A stretch of 58,785 nt of DNA. Source: Clostridia bacterium (GTDB lineage Bacteria; Bacillota; Clostridia; Christensenellales; Borkfalkiaceae). Location of the stretch: contig JAFTPE010000023.1 of NCBI GenBank assembly GCA_017463425.1, positions 1 through 58,785 on the forward strand, read 5' to 3'. A program made the position numbers and the translations under genes. This document shows positions 23,101 to 31,279 of the stretch, in pieces. Every line of letters starts with the position of its first letter. The first letter of the stretch is position 1. Below the pieces are notes generated by a model, which was not told the origin of the DNA, did no database searches, and saw nothing but the letters and a program-made list of their open reading frames with translations.

Positions 23101-24210
23101 ATGAGAAGAAAGGGTTGGAGAAAGTTTTTTGCCATAACGCTTGGGTTATTGTTTGTTTTTTTAGGGATTTGCGCCTGTGAGAACAGCAAGAAGCCGACGG
23201 AGGATTTAGAAAAAATTGAGGTGTATATGCCTGACGGTGCGCCTGCGATTGCGTTGGCGCAGATGATGGCGGAAAAAACCTTCATAGAAGATAAGCGAAT
23301 GGTGTATCGGGTGGTAAGCCCCAATTTGATTGCTAGTAAGATTACAAACAAAGACGAAACGAAGAATGCGGACGTTTGCGTATTGCCCGTTACGGCGGCG
23401 AGTAAGCTGGTTGGCGACGGGGCGAGATATCAAGCGATTGGAGTGGTAACGAATGGGAATTTGTATTTGATTTCCAACAACGACGGAGTGATTGCGGATT
23501 TTTTAAATTTTGGATACGAGGATATTTCGCATTTGATTGGAAAAACCGTCGGGGTGATGAAGATAAACGAAGTGCCGGGGCTAACCTTTAAGAGTGTTTT
23601 AAACGGATACGGCGTTGCGTGGCAGGAGATAAAGAACGACGGGGAGATCGCCGAAGATAAAGTGAATTTGCAAGTGATTTCGGACGCGACGGCGGTAGAT
23701 CCGTTGTCGGACGTAGCGTGTTGGTTGGTGGCTGAACCTGCGGCAAGTGTGCAAGTCAGCCGAAACGGGTTTTCTATCGTGGCGGATTTGGCGCTGTTGT
23801 ATCACGATAGCAACCAAACGGACGCGGCTTTTGCGTCGGCTGGTGGCGCGGTGCAAGTTTACGTTGGATATCCGCAAGCGGTGGTGGTTTTCAAAAAAAC
23901 GATAGCAGAAAACGAAAGAGAATGGTTATCGGCGTTTATTAACGCTTTGAAAACTTCGGCGTGTTTGCCGACGGTTTGGGAATTGGGCGGAGAAAAAATT
24001 GTGCAAACCGTATCCGCGCATTTGGAGGATACCTCGTACTCTACTACTTTAAAAGCGAATGTTTTGACACGGGAAACATTGGCGAGATGTGGTATTGGAT
24101 TTGTCGATAATTCTATGGCAAAAGAGGAAGTGAAACGGTATTTACAGCGAATGATTGCCGTAAATGAAAATGCGGCGAAACTCGTTGGAGAAGGATTTTT
24201 CTATTTTTAG
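23101..24210 (+). CDS. ABC transporter substrate-binding lipoprotein, NMT1/SsuA-like
   Basis: The 369-aa product has a lipoprotein signal (hydrophobic stretch ending LGICAC, lipid on the second Cys near residue 25) and a periplasmic-binding fold of the NMT1/SsuA/ThiY type. Visible features are VYMPDGAPAIALAQMM near the start, ADVCVLPVTAASKLVG, GKTVGVMKINEVPGLTFKSVL and a late WLVAEPAASV segment. Family members bind thiamine precursors, sulfonates, nitrate or riboflavin, and the ligand cannot be told here. The permease and ATPase follow directly. The ribosome site (cggtg) is weak, and the 19-base motif lies 20 bases upstream. Confidence 0.82.
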   Translation: MRRKGWRKFFAITLGLLFVFLGICACENSKKPTEDLEKIEVYMPDGAPAIALAQMMAEKTFIEDKRMVYRVVSPNLIASKITNKDETKNADVCVLPVTAASKLVGDGARYQAIGVVTNGNLYLISNNDGVIADFLNFGYEDISHLIGKTVGVMKINEVPGLTFKSVLNGYGVAWQEIKNDGEIAEDKVNLQVISDATAVDPLSDVACWLVAEPAASVQVSRNGFSIVADLALLYHDSNQTDAAFASAGGAVQVYVGYPQAVVVFKKTIAENEREWLSAFINALKTSACLPTVWELGGEKIVQTVSAHLEDTSYSTTLKANVLTRETLARCGIGFVDNSMAKEEVKRYLQRMIAVNENAAKLVGEGFFYF

Positions 24211-24249
24211 AAACGACGGATTTTTTCCAAAGTAGGCGAGGGAGTCGGT

Positions 24250-25032
24250 ATGTCGGAGCAAGTGATAAGAAAAAATTGGAAAGCAATCGTATGGAAACAC
24301 GCGTGGCAGACGTTGGTAGCTTTGGCGTTGTTGGCGGTGTGCTGGATAGGGGCGCATTGGTTTGTCGGGAATGAATTGCTCGTTCCCGATTTTTTCGATT
24401 GTTTAAAATCCATTGGCGAATTGTTGACAGACGGGGCGTTTTATAAGGCGTTTTTAAAAACTCTGTTAAGGGTGTTGACGGCGTTTTTTTGTTCGGTTGC
24501 GCCAGCGGGGATTTTTGCGGTAATCGCGTACCTGTCCCCCACGTTTCGAGGGATTTTGTCGCCGATTGTGTCAGCTTTGCGTTCGCTCCCTGCGCTTGCG
24601 GTGCTGCTTATCGTATTGGTGTGGACGGGCGCGGGAATTGCCCCGATTGTAATTGCGTTTTTGTCGTTGTTTCCTATGCTGTACACAGGATTTTTGTCGG
24701 CTCTTTTTTCCGTGAATTCGGATTTGGTGGAAATGAGCCGTGTGTATAACGTGCCGACAAAACGCAGAATTTTTTCTTTGTATTTGCCAAACGCTGCGCC
24801 GTATGCGTTGCGTGAATCGGGCGCAGCGCTTGCTTTTTCATTGAAATTGGTGGTGTCGGCGGAAGTGCTGGCAAGCACCTATCAAAGCGTAGGCGGAATG
24901 ATGCAAGAGGCGCGGTTGTATTTGGAAATGCCGACGCTGTTTGCGTTGGTGGCGTTGACGTTTTTTGTCGGGATTGTTCTGGAATCCTTGATATCGTGTT
25001 TGGCTTATTTCGTGGAGAGGAGGGTGAAATGA
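24250..25032 (+). CDS. ABC transporter permease, SsuC/ThiX-like
   Basis: This 260-aa integral membrane protein has about six helices and a BPD_transp_1 fold. The cytoplasmic coupling segment that docks on the ATPase is present (EMSRVYNVPTKRRIFSLYLPNAAPYAL, with the usual E....G..P....F..v.lP pattern). It starts 39 bases after the binding-protein gene with cgaggga upstream and overlaps the ATPase start by four bases (ATGA), which implies translational coupling. A reverse copy of the 19-base motif (24525-24540) lies inside this gene and encodes AYLSPT. Confidence 0.88.
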   Translation: MSEQVIRKNWKAIVWKHAWQTLVALALLAVCWIGAHWFVGNELLVPDFFDCLKSIGELLTDGAFYKAFLKTLLRVLTAFFCSVAPAGIFAVIAYLSPTFRGILSPIVSALRSLPALAVLLIVLVWTGAGIAPIVIAFLSLFPMLYTGFLSALFSVNSDLVEMSRVYNVPTKRRIFSLYLPNAAPYALRESGAALAFSLKLVVSAEVLASTYQSVGGMMQEARLYLEMPTLFALVALTFFVGIVLESLISCLAYFVERRVK

Positions 25033-25688
25033 AACTGTGTATTTCAAAATCGTACGGAAAAAAGCGTGTATTTGACAATTTCGACTTGGAAATTTGCGAG
25101 GGGGAAGTGTTGTGTTTGCTCGGCGCGTCAGGGTGCGGGAAAACTACGCTTTTAAATATTTTGGCAGGATTGACGGATTGCGAGGGGGAATTGGAAAACA
25201 TACCAAAAAACGTGGCGTATATTTTTCAAGAACCGAGATTGTTGCCCAACCTTACGGTGGAACAAAATTTGTCGTACGTGGGGGGCAGGTACGAGGTTAT
25301 CGAAGAAATTTTACAAAAGACGGAATTGAAAGAACACAGAAATAAACGCCCGAACGAATTGTCGGGCGGTGAAAAACAACGGGTGGCGATTGCGCGCGCG
25401 TTCGTCGTCGATTCGCCTTTGCTTTTGTTGGACGAGCCGTTTTCGTCATTGGACACGGCGTTAAAAATTCGGTTGATTGCCTTTTTTGCGGAGCTTTGGA
25501 AAGAAAAGAAACAGACGGCGGTGTTCGTAACGCACGATTTAGAAGAGGCGTGGGCGTTGGGACAGCGTATCGTCGTGATAAAGGACGGAAAAATTGCGTT
25601 GGATATCACGCCGAACGAACAAGTTTTGCCAAGACGGTACGGCGGAGGCGCGCAAGAAAAGGCAGAAATTTTAAAGGTGTTGTTGTAG
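25029..25688 (+). CDS. ABC transporter ATP-binding protein, SsuB/ThiZ-like
   Basis: The ATG at 25029 follows gagaggagggtgaa and gives 219 aa. An open frame reaching 25 codons further upstream lies inside the permease gene and is rejected. Walker A LLGASGCGKTT, Q-loop YIFQEPRLL, ABC signature LSGGEKQRVAIARAF, Walker B LLLLDEPFSSLD and the H-loop FVTHDLEEA are all intact. The protein is shorter than most SsuB proteins (about 250 aa) but complete in core motifs. A copy of the 19-base motif (25281-25298) sits in the coding sequence just after the Q-loop and encodes GGRYEV. Confidence 0.92.
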   Translation: MKLCISKSYGKKRVFDNFDLEICEGEVLCLLGASGCGKTTLLNILAGLTDCEGELENIPKNVAYIFQEPRLLPNLTVEQNLSYVGGRYEVIEEILQKTELKEHRNKRPNELSGGEKQRVAIARAFVVDSPLLLLDEPFSSLDTALKIRLIAFFAELWKEKKQTAVFVTHDLEEAWALGQRIVVIKDGKIALDITPNEQVLPRRYGGGAQEKAEILKVLL

Positions 25689-25717
25689 AAGCAGGCAGGA
25701 TTGGTTGAAATAAAAAC

Positions 25718-25753
25718 AAAGGCGGCGGATTTGAGAAAAATCCGTCGCCTTTT
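25718..25753 (+). terminator. Terminator after the ABC operon
   Basis: AAAGGCGGCGGATTT/AAATCCGTCGCCTTT with loop GAGAA and a short T-run. It may also serve the convergent LRR gene. Confidence 0.85.
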
Positions 25754-25774
25754 CGCGTGTTTTTGAAATTTGTT

Positions 25775-27127
25775 TTATTCCGTTCTTTGCCAAGTATAGG
25801 AGGAATAAGTAGATTTTAAATATTTGGCTGCCGTAGCAGGATTGCCGAGTGCTTCGCTGGGGATTTTATAGTAACCATCGCTACTCCAGCCGACTGGATT
25901 TTTGAAGATGACGCTTGTTAAGTTGTAGCAGTCAGAGAAAGCGTACTTTCCAATAAAAGTAACGCTGTCGGGAAGGAAAATATTGGTTAAGTTGATGCAA
26001 CAATAGAACGTAGCATCACCGATAGAAGTAACACCGTTTCCAATGAAAACTTTGCTTAAGTCGAGGAGACCCTCGAATGCGGAATTGCCGATAGAGGTAA
26101 CGCTGTCGGGAATAACGATTACAGTTATGTGAGGGCAAAGGAAAAAAGCACGGTCGGCGATAAGTTTTGTGTTTTCGTGGATTTCGTACGAATTGGAATA
26201 TAAGTTGGTGGTGTCAATCAAAGCAAGATAAGGATTGTAGTCGTTTCCTAAATATCTACAATTTTTATAAATGTTGAATTGTAATTTGTCGCAATTAGAG
26301 AACGCATACGTGCCGATAGAAGTAACGCTGTCGGGAATAGAAACATTGGTTAAGCTGTTGCAACCATAGAACGTAGCCTCACCGATAGAAGTAACGCTGT
26401 CGGGAATGATAACATTGGCTAAGTTGTCGCAATAAGAGAACGCCCAATTGTCGATAGAAGTAACGCCGTTTCCGATAGAAACTGTGGTTAAGTTATCACA
26501 CTTACTAAACGCCTCATAGCCGATAGAAGTAACGCTGTTGGGAATTATGACGGAGATGATACGCGTTTCTCTAAAAGCGGCTTTGTATATAGTTTTAACG
26601 GGCAGATCGTTATAAATAGAGGCGATAGTGATTTCCGTATCGTCGCCGTAAAAACTGAGTACTTCGGCGTATGTACCGTCGTCGGATACACCGTATAAAA
26701 TGCCTTTGGTGGAAACAATTGTTTGGTTGCAGATACTACACCGCCCCGAATCGTCTACGGTGTGCGATGTAAGAGAATTTGCTTTTACGCGAGTATTGCT
26801 TTCCATACAACCTTTATTAACACAGACAGCTGTTTCCGTACCGTTTTCAAGGCAAGTAGCGTTGTTGTCGTAAACGTAATACATAAAGTTGTGATTGGTT
26901 GCGTTTACGTACGAATCCACATATTCGTCACCGCAAGTGCAAGTGTGCGTGGTATAACCTTGCTCTATACAAGTGGGCGAGGTTACGGTTGCAGTGTATT
27001 CGTGCGTGTGAGTGGAGGAAAAATCGTTGCCCGATTGCGTTGCGGTATTATCTGTGCAGGCAGAAATAGAAAACGCAAGCACAGAGCAAGCGAACAGGGT
27101 TGAGAAAATTTTAATTAGTTTTTTCAT
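25775..27127 (-). CDS. Surface lipoprotein with BspA-type leucine-rich repeats
   Basis: This 450-aa lipoprotein has the signal MKKLIKIFSTLFACSVLAFS and lipobox SISAC near residue 24. Residues 40-130 hold two Cys/His-rich units (HEYTATVTSPTCIEQGYTTH, TCTCGDEY and a related CVNKGCMES..CSICN), each with paired CxC/CxxC motifs as seen before LRR_5 repeats in Firmicute surface proteins. Then come about ten BspA/LRR_5 repeats of roughly 23 residues (consensus IPDSVTSIGxxAFxxCxNLT). The C-terminus ends YTWQRTE. Such proteins are usually surface adhesins or binding proteins; the ligand is unknown. The mRNA leader contains a terminator directly before the ribosome site caggagatttt. Confidence 0.85.
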   Translation of the reverse strand: MKKLIKIFSTLFACSVLAFSISACTDNTATQSGNDFSSTHTHEYTATVTSPTCIEQGYTTHTCTCGDEYVDSYVNATNHNFMYYVYDNNATCLENGTETAVCVNKGCMESNTRVKANSLTSHTVDDSGRCSICNQTIVSTKGILYGVSDDGTYAEVLSFYGDDTEITIASIYNDLPVKTIYKAAFRETRIISVIIPNSVTSIGYEAFSKCDNLTTVSIGNGVTSIDNWAFSYCDNLANVIIPDSVTSIGEATFYGCNSLTNVSIPDSVTSIGTYAFSNCDKLQFNIYKNCRYLGNDYNPYLALIDTTNLYSNSYEIHENTKLIADRAFFLCPHITVIVIPDSVTSIGNSAFEGLLDLSKVFIGNGVTSIGDATFYCCINLTNIFLPDSVTFIGKYAFSDCYNLTSVIFKNPVGWSSDGYYKIPSEALGNPATAAKYLKSTYSSYTWQRTE

Positions 27128-27142
27128 AAAATCTCCTGTTAT

Positions 27143-27176
27143 AAAAAGATGTCGTTACCAAACGATAAACGACATC
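27143..27176 (-). terminator. Leader terminator immediately before the LRR lipoprotein gene
   Basis: On the minus strand GATGTCGTT, an 11-base loop, AACGACATC and five T end 15 bases before the ATG at 27127, downstream of the promoter at 27321-27349. It is therefore an attenuator-type terminator. Confidence 0.65.
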
Positions 27177-27320
27177 TGTAAAATGTCCTTATCGCTTAGT
27201 TGCGACACCAATTTTAAAATACTTTTACGAAAAACGATTTTTAAAAAGCGAAAAAAGGTACACTTTACCTAAAAAGTATACGTTATCCGTAAAAAAGTAT
27301 TTAATTTGGGTTGCAATTTT

Positions 27321-27349
27321 ATTTTACCACTTTTTTCATAGGATTGCAA
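27321..27349 (-). promoter_or_regulatory. Promoter of the LRR lipoprotein gene
   Basis: On the minus strand TTGCAA, 17 bases, TAAAAT. It implies a leader of about 185 nt with a GTATACTTT/AAAGTGTAC hairpin followed by the terminator hairpin. Confidence 0.55.
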
Positions 27350-27377
27350 GTAAAAAAATAGGCGATTGCAAAAAAAG

Positions 27378-27580
27378 AGATACGCTCCATTCGCCTACGG
27401 CTCAGTCGGTATGACAAACGTGGGGTATTGTTTGTTCAGTCGGTATGACAGGCGTGGGGCGTTGTTTGTTCAGTCGGTATGACAAACGTGGGGCATTGTT
27501 TGTTCAGTCGGTATGACAAACGTGGGGCGTTGTTTGTTCAGTCGGTATGACAGGCGTGGGGCATTGTTTGCTTGGGCGGT
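27378..27580. repeat. Dispersed-repeat copy extended by 34-bp tandem repeats
   Basis: GAGATACGCTCC...CGGCTCAGTCGGTATGAC (27378-27414) runs into four full and one partial unit of 34 bases (27406-27439, 27440-27473, 27474-27507, 27508-27541, 27542 on). The units start TCGGTATGACA, continue RRCGTGGGGYRTTG and end TTTGTTCAG. Units differ at only a few positions. No spacers are present, so it is not CRISPR. Confidence 0.85.
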
Positions 27581-27735
27581 AGGACAGAGAGGAACGACTA
27601 AAACAGCGTGAAACAAAAAATGGGAAACGAATAACAATATGCAATATAAGATGATATTTACATATGTATTTATGTACAATGGTTATTTTTTATCGAAAAA
27701 ATTTTAACAAATTTGCTTTTTAAATAAAAAATCGC

Positions 27736-27764
27736 TTGTTTTTATCGATACTTTGGTGTATAAT
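27736..27764 (+). promoter_or_regulatory. Promoter of rex
   Basis: TTGTTT (27736-27741), 17 bases, TATAAT (27759-27764). No complete Rex operator (TTGTTAA-N4-TTAACAA) was found next to it, only a TTAACAA half-site about 40 bases upstream. Confidence 0.65.
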
Positions 27765-27813
27765 AATGAAAGGTTTTGTCTTAGTAAACCAATTATAAAA
27801 AGGTGAAATCGAT

Positions 27814-28458
27814 ATGAAAGAAAAGGAAAACACCATTTCAAAAGCAACGTTGGCGAGAATGCCGTTGTATTTGCATTTTTTACAGGAAGAAAATTCTAAG
27901 GGCGCGCAATACATTTCTTCGACGGTTATTGCGCAAAATATTTCCGTATCGTCGGTACTTGTACGAAAAGATTTGGCTCTGGTTTCTTCCGAAGCAGGTA
28001 GACCGAGATTGGGGTTTGCCATCAGCCGTTTGATTGTCGATATTGAAAAATTTTTGGGGTACGACAATTTATCCGACGCGATTATCGTTGGCGCAGGTGG
28101 TTTGGGGCGCGCGTTTTTGGGCTATGAAGGCTTTAAAAACAACGGGTTGCAAATTGTTGCGGCGTTTGACGTATCCGAAAAATTGATCGGATCGCAAGTC
28201 GCGGGAAAACGGATTTTGCCTTTGTCGGAAATGAAAACGTTTGTGGAAGAAAATAAGATTAAAATCGGGATTATCACCGTGCCGAAAACCGCCGCGCAGG
28301 ACGTATTGAATCAAATGATTGATTCGGGGATTAAGGCGGTGTGGAACTTTGCGCCTGCGCCTTTGCGCGCGCCGAAAGAAGTGGTGTTGAAAACCGAGGA
28401 TTTGGCTGCCTCGCTGGCTATGCTTGCGGGAAAATTGTACAGGACGGGTGATCGGTAA
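27814..28458 (+). CDS. rex: Redox-sensing transcriptional repressor Rex
   Basis: Rex is a dimeric repressor that binds DNA when the NADH/NAD+ ratio is low and releases it when NADH rises, turning on fermentation genes. The 214-aa protein has an N-terminal winged helix (ISKATLARMPLYLHFLQEE, then TVIAQNISVSSVLVRKDLA) and a C-terminal Rossmann domain with GAGGLGRAFLGYEGF as the NAD(H) glycine motif. The C-terminal domain-swap helix follows. The ribosome site aaaggtgaaatcgat fits the ATG at 27814. The next two genes (adhE, hydrogenase) are textbook members of clostridial Rex regulons. Confidence 0.93.
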   Translation: MKEKENTISKATLARMPLYLHFLQEENSKGAQYISSTVIAQNISVSSVLVRKDLALVSSEAGRPRLGFAISRLIVDIEKFLGYDNLSDAIIVGAGGLGRAFLGYEGFKNNGLQIVAAFDVSEKLIGSQVAGKRILPLSEMKTFVEENKIKIGIITVPKTAAQDVLNQMIDSGIKAVWNFAPAPLRAPKEVVLKTEDLAASLAMLAGKLYRTGDR

Positions 28459-28460
28459 AG

Positions 28461-28507
28461 CGTAGCGGTCATTGTTTTTCTTGCTCCTTTCGGGCGTAAC
28501 CGCTGCG
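28461..28507 (+). promoter_or_regulatory. Hairpin in the rex-adhE gap
   Basis: CGTAGCGGT (28461-28469) pairs with ACCGCTGCG (28499-28507, one G-U), ending five bases before the adhE ribosome site taaggagg. There is no T-run, so it is not a classical terminator; it may act as an RNA processing or translation element. Confidence 0.4.
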
Positions 28508-28521
28508 GAGTAAGGAGGATT

Positions 28522-31167
28522 ATGACGAAGAAAGAAGAAAAAACGAAAAAGACAGACAACGTAGGAGAAGAGCGCGCCAATGAGGAATTGCACGCTCTTT
28601 TAAAACGCGTTCGACATGCGCAAGTGGTGTTTTCCGCCTATTCGCAAGAACGCGTAGACGAAATTTTTAAGGCGGCGGCGACGGCGGCGAATGCGGCTAG
28701 GATTGATTTGGCGCAGATGGCGGTGGACGAAACGGGCATGGGCGTGTTTGAAGATAAAGTTTTGAAAAACCATTACGCCGCTGAATATATTTACAATCGG
28801 TATAAAGACGAAAAAACATGCGGCGTTATCGAGCACGACGAGGCGAACGGGTATACGCGGATTGCCGAATCTATTGGCGTAGCGGCGGCGATCATTCCGA
28901 CGACGAATCCCACTTCTACCGCGATATTTAAGGCTTTGATTTGTTTAAAAACTCGCAACGGATTGATTATTTCGCCCCATCCACGCGCGAAAAATTGTAC
29001 GATTGCGGCTGCGAAAATCGTTTTGGAGGCGGCGGTGGAAGCGGGCGCGCCAAAAGATATTATTGGTTGGATAGAAACGCCCAGCGTGGCGTTGTCTGCC
29101 GAGCTTATGAAAGAATCGGATATTATTTTGGCGACGGGCGGACCGAGTATGGTGCGCGCGGCGTACAGTTCGGGAAAGCCTGCTATTGGCGTAGGGGCAG
29201 GAAATACGCCTGCCGTGATTGATTTGACGGCGGATATTCGCGCGGCGGTGGCGTCTATCGTTCATTCCAAAACGTTTGATAATGGGGTGATATGCGCGTC
29301 CGAGCAAGCGGCGGTGGTTGCGACGGAAATTTACGAGGACGTGAAAAAGGAATTTTCGGAGCAAGGTTGCTATTTTTTAAAGGACGACGAGGCGAATGCG
29401 TTGAGAGAATTGATGTTTGCAGGCGGTGTGTTAAACGCCAAGGTCGTAGGACAAAGCGCGAGAAAAATAGCACAGCTTTGTGGTTTTGAAGTGCCTGAAA
29501 CGACGAAAATTCTCGTTGCGGAAGTGTCGTCCGTAGGCGACGACGAGCCGTTTGCAAAGGAAAAATTGTCGCCTGTGTTGGCTATGTATCGGGCGGCGGA
29601 TTTTAAAGATGCATTGGAGAAAGCGGACGCATTGGTGCGTGGCGGCGGTTTTGGGCATACCGCAGCGATTTATATCGACGTGGAAAAAGCGACGGAGCGG
29701 TTTGAGGCGTTTTGCGAATGGATGAAAACCTGCCGAATCCTCGTCAATACGCCTGCGGCGCAAGGCGGTATAGGAGATTTATACAATTTCCGTCTAACTC
29801 CGTCGTTGACCCTTGGTTGTGGTTCGTGGGGAGGAAACAGCGTATGCGAAAACGTGGGGATTAAAGAGTTGATTAACGTCAAAACCGTTGCGGAAAAGCG
29901 GGAAAATATGCTGTGGTTTCGCGCGCCTGAAAAGGTGTATTTCAAACGCGGTTGTTTAACGACTGCCTTGAAAGAATTGGTAGCAGAGCCAAAAAAACGG
30001 ACGCGCGCGTTTGTCGTTACGGACGAATTTTTATATAAATCGGGTATGGCGAAAAAAATTACGGACGAGCTGGACGAGTTGGGCATTGCGCATACCGAAT
30101 TTTTTGAAGTAACGCCTGACCCGACTTTGGCTTGCGCGAAAGAGGGTGCGCGGCGAATGGCGGCGTTCGAGCCAGACGTGGTGATTGCGCTGGGCGGCGG
30201 TTCGCCTATGGACGCGGCGAAGATTATGTGGGTGTTGTACGAACACCCGTCTGTGGATTTTTCCGACCTTGCTATGCGGTTTATGGATATTCGGAAACGG
30301 GTGTTCGGTTTTCCGAAAATGGGACAAAAAGCAATATTCGTCGCAATTCCCACGACGGCGGGAACAGGCAGCGAAGTAACGCCGTTTGCCGTGATTACCG
30401 ACGAGAAAACGGGCGCGAAATATCCGTTGGCGGATTACGAATTGATGCCAACGATGGCGATTTGCGACGTGGAATTGATGATGGATATTCCCAAAAAATT
30501 GACGGCGTACGCAGGGATAGACGCTTTATCGCACGCTGTGGAGGCGGTGGCGTCGTTGCTTGCATCTGATTTTACAAACGGGCTTGCATATGAGGCAATT
30601 TCCTTGCTCGTTGCGTACCTGCCCCCTGCATTTTTGGAAGGACGTGGGGATATGACGGCGCGTGAAAAGGTGGCGAACGCCGCCACGATGTCAGGTATGG
30701 CGTTTGCGAATGCGTTTTTGGGAGTGTGCCATTCGATGGCGCATAAACTTGGGGCAAGGTGGCATTTGCCACACGGAATGGCAAATTCGTTGTTGCTTGT
30801 GGAAGTGATGCGATTCAACGCCGAGCCGTCGCCTGAAAAAATGGGTACGTTTCCGCAATACGCGTATCCTGATTGTTTGGCTCGGTATGCAAAAGTGGCG
30901 AGGTATATCGGTTGCGAGGGAGATACGGACGAGGAATTGTTTGAGGCGTTTATCGAAAAAATACAGCGGTTGCAAGAGGTGTTGGAATTGCCCAAAACGA
31001 TCAAAGAAGCGATAGGAGAAAAAGGCACGGAGGAAGAATTTTTGGAGTGTTTGGACGAGATGAGCCGCGACGCGTTTGACGACCAATGTACGGGCGCGAA
31101 TCCGAGATATCCGCTTGTCAAAGAAATAAAACAGATGTATTTGAATGCGTATTACGGAAAAAGGTGA
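28522..31167 (+). CDS. adhE: Bifunctional acetaldehyde-CoA / alcohol dehydrogenase
   Basis: This 881-aa fusion reduces acetyl-CoA to acetaldehyde and then to ethanol, reoxidising two NADH. The N-terminal aldehyde dehydrogenase half has the catalytic Cys in FDNGVICASEQ (about residue 258) and the cofactor region VGAGNTPAV. The C-terminal iron alcohol dehydrogenase half has GGGSPMDAAK, PTTAGTGSEVTPF, and metal His residues in GVCHSMAHKLGARWHLPHG. Such proteins form long helical filaments (spirosomes). The ATG follows taaggaggatt, and a hairpin (28461-28507) lies just upstream. A reverse copy of the 19-base motif is inside the gene (30613-30626), encoding AYLPP. Confidence 0.96.
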   Translation: MTKKEEKTKKTDNVGEERANEELHALLKRVRHAQVVFSAYSQERVDEIFKAAATAANAARIDLAQMAVDETGMGVFEDKVLKNHYAAEYIYNRYKDEKTCGVIEHDEANGYTRIAESIGVAAAIIPTTNPTSTAIFKALICLKTRNGLIISPHPRAKNCTIAAAKIVLEAAVEAGAPKDIIGWIETPSVALSAELMKESDIILATGGPSMVRAAYSSGKPAIGVGAGNTPAVIDLTADIRAAVASIVHSKTFDNGVICASEQAAVVATEIYEDVKKEFSEQGCYFLKDDEANALRELMFAGGVLNAKVVGQSARKIAQLCGFEVPETTKILVAEVSSVGDDEPFAKEKLSPVLAMYRAADFKDALEKADALVRGGGFGHTAAIYIDVEKATERFEAFCEWMKTCRILVNTPAAQGGIGDLYNFRLTPSLTLGCGSWGGNSVCENVGIKELINVKTVAEKRENMLWFRAPEKVYFKRGCLTTALKELVAEPKKRTRAFVVTDEFLYKSGMAKKITDELDELGIAHTEFFEVTPDPTLACAKEGARRMAAFEPDVVIALGGGSPMDAAKIMWVLYEHPSVDFSDLAMRFMDIRKRVFGFPKMGQKAIFVAIPTTAGTGSEVTPFAVITDEKTGAKYPLADYELMPTMAICDVELMMDIPKKLTAYAGIDALSHAVEAVASLLASDFTNGLAYEAISLLVAYLPPAFLEGRGDMTAREKVANAATMSGMAFANAFLGVCHSMAHKLGARWHLPHGMANSLLLVEVMRFNAEPSPEKMGTFPQYAYPDCLARYAKVARYIGCEGDTDEELFEAFIEKIQRLQEVLELPKTIKEAIGEKGTEEEFLECLDEMSRDAFDDQCTGANPRYPLVKEIKQMYLNAYYGKR

Positions 31168-31202
31168 GCGTTATAGATAGGGATTGATAAAAAACTGAAA
31201 AC

Positions 31203-31245
31203 AAAGCGCTGAAGAATTGACAAGTTTCGCGCTTTTTGTTATAAT
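31203..31245 (+). promoter_or_regulatory. Hydrogenase promoter overlapping the adhE terminator
   Basis: TTGACA (31217-31222), 17 bases, TATAAT (31240-31245) is a consensus promoter. AAAGCGC (31203-31209) and GCGCTTT (31229-31235) with T5 form a weak terminator hairpin that contains the -35 box in its loop. Confidence 0.75.
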
Positions 31246-31279
31246 GATTAAGAAAATATACAAATCAAGGAGAACAGCA

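Noticed and set aside
27406..27580. Tandem 34-bp repeats as a CRISPR array
   Set aside because: Units are contiguous with no spacers, and no cas genes are present.
27690..27715. Rex operator upstream of rex
   Set aside because: Only a TTAACAA half-site is present; the left half does not match.
31217..31279. Earlier start of the hydrogenase
   Set aside because: This stretch is its own promoter (TTGACA-17-TATAAT); translation starts at 31280.
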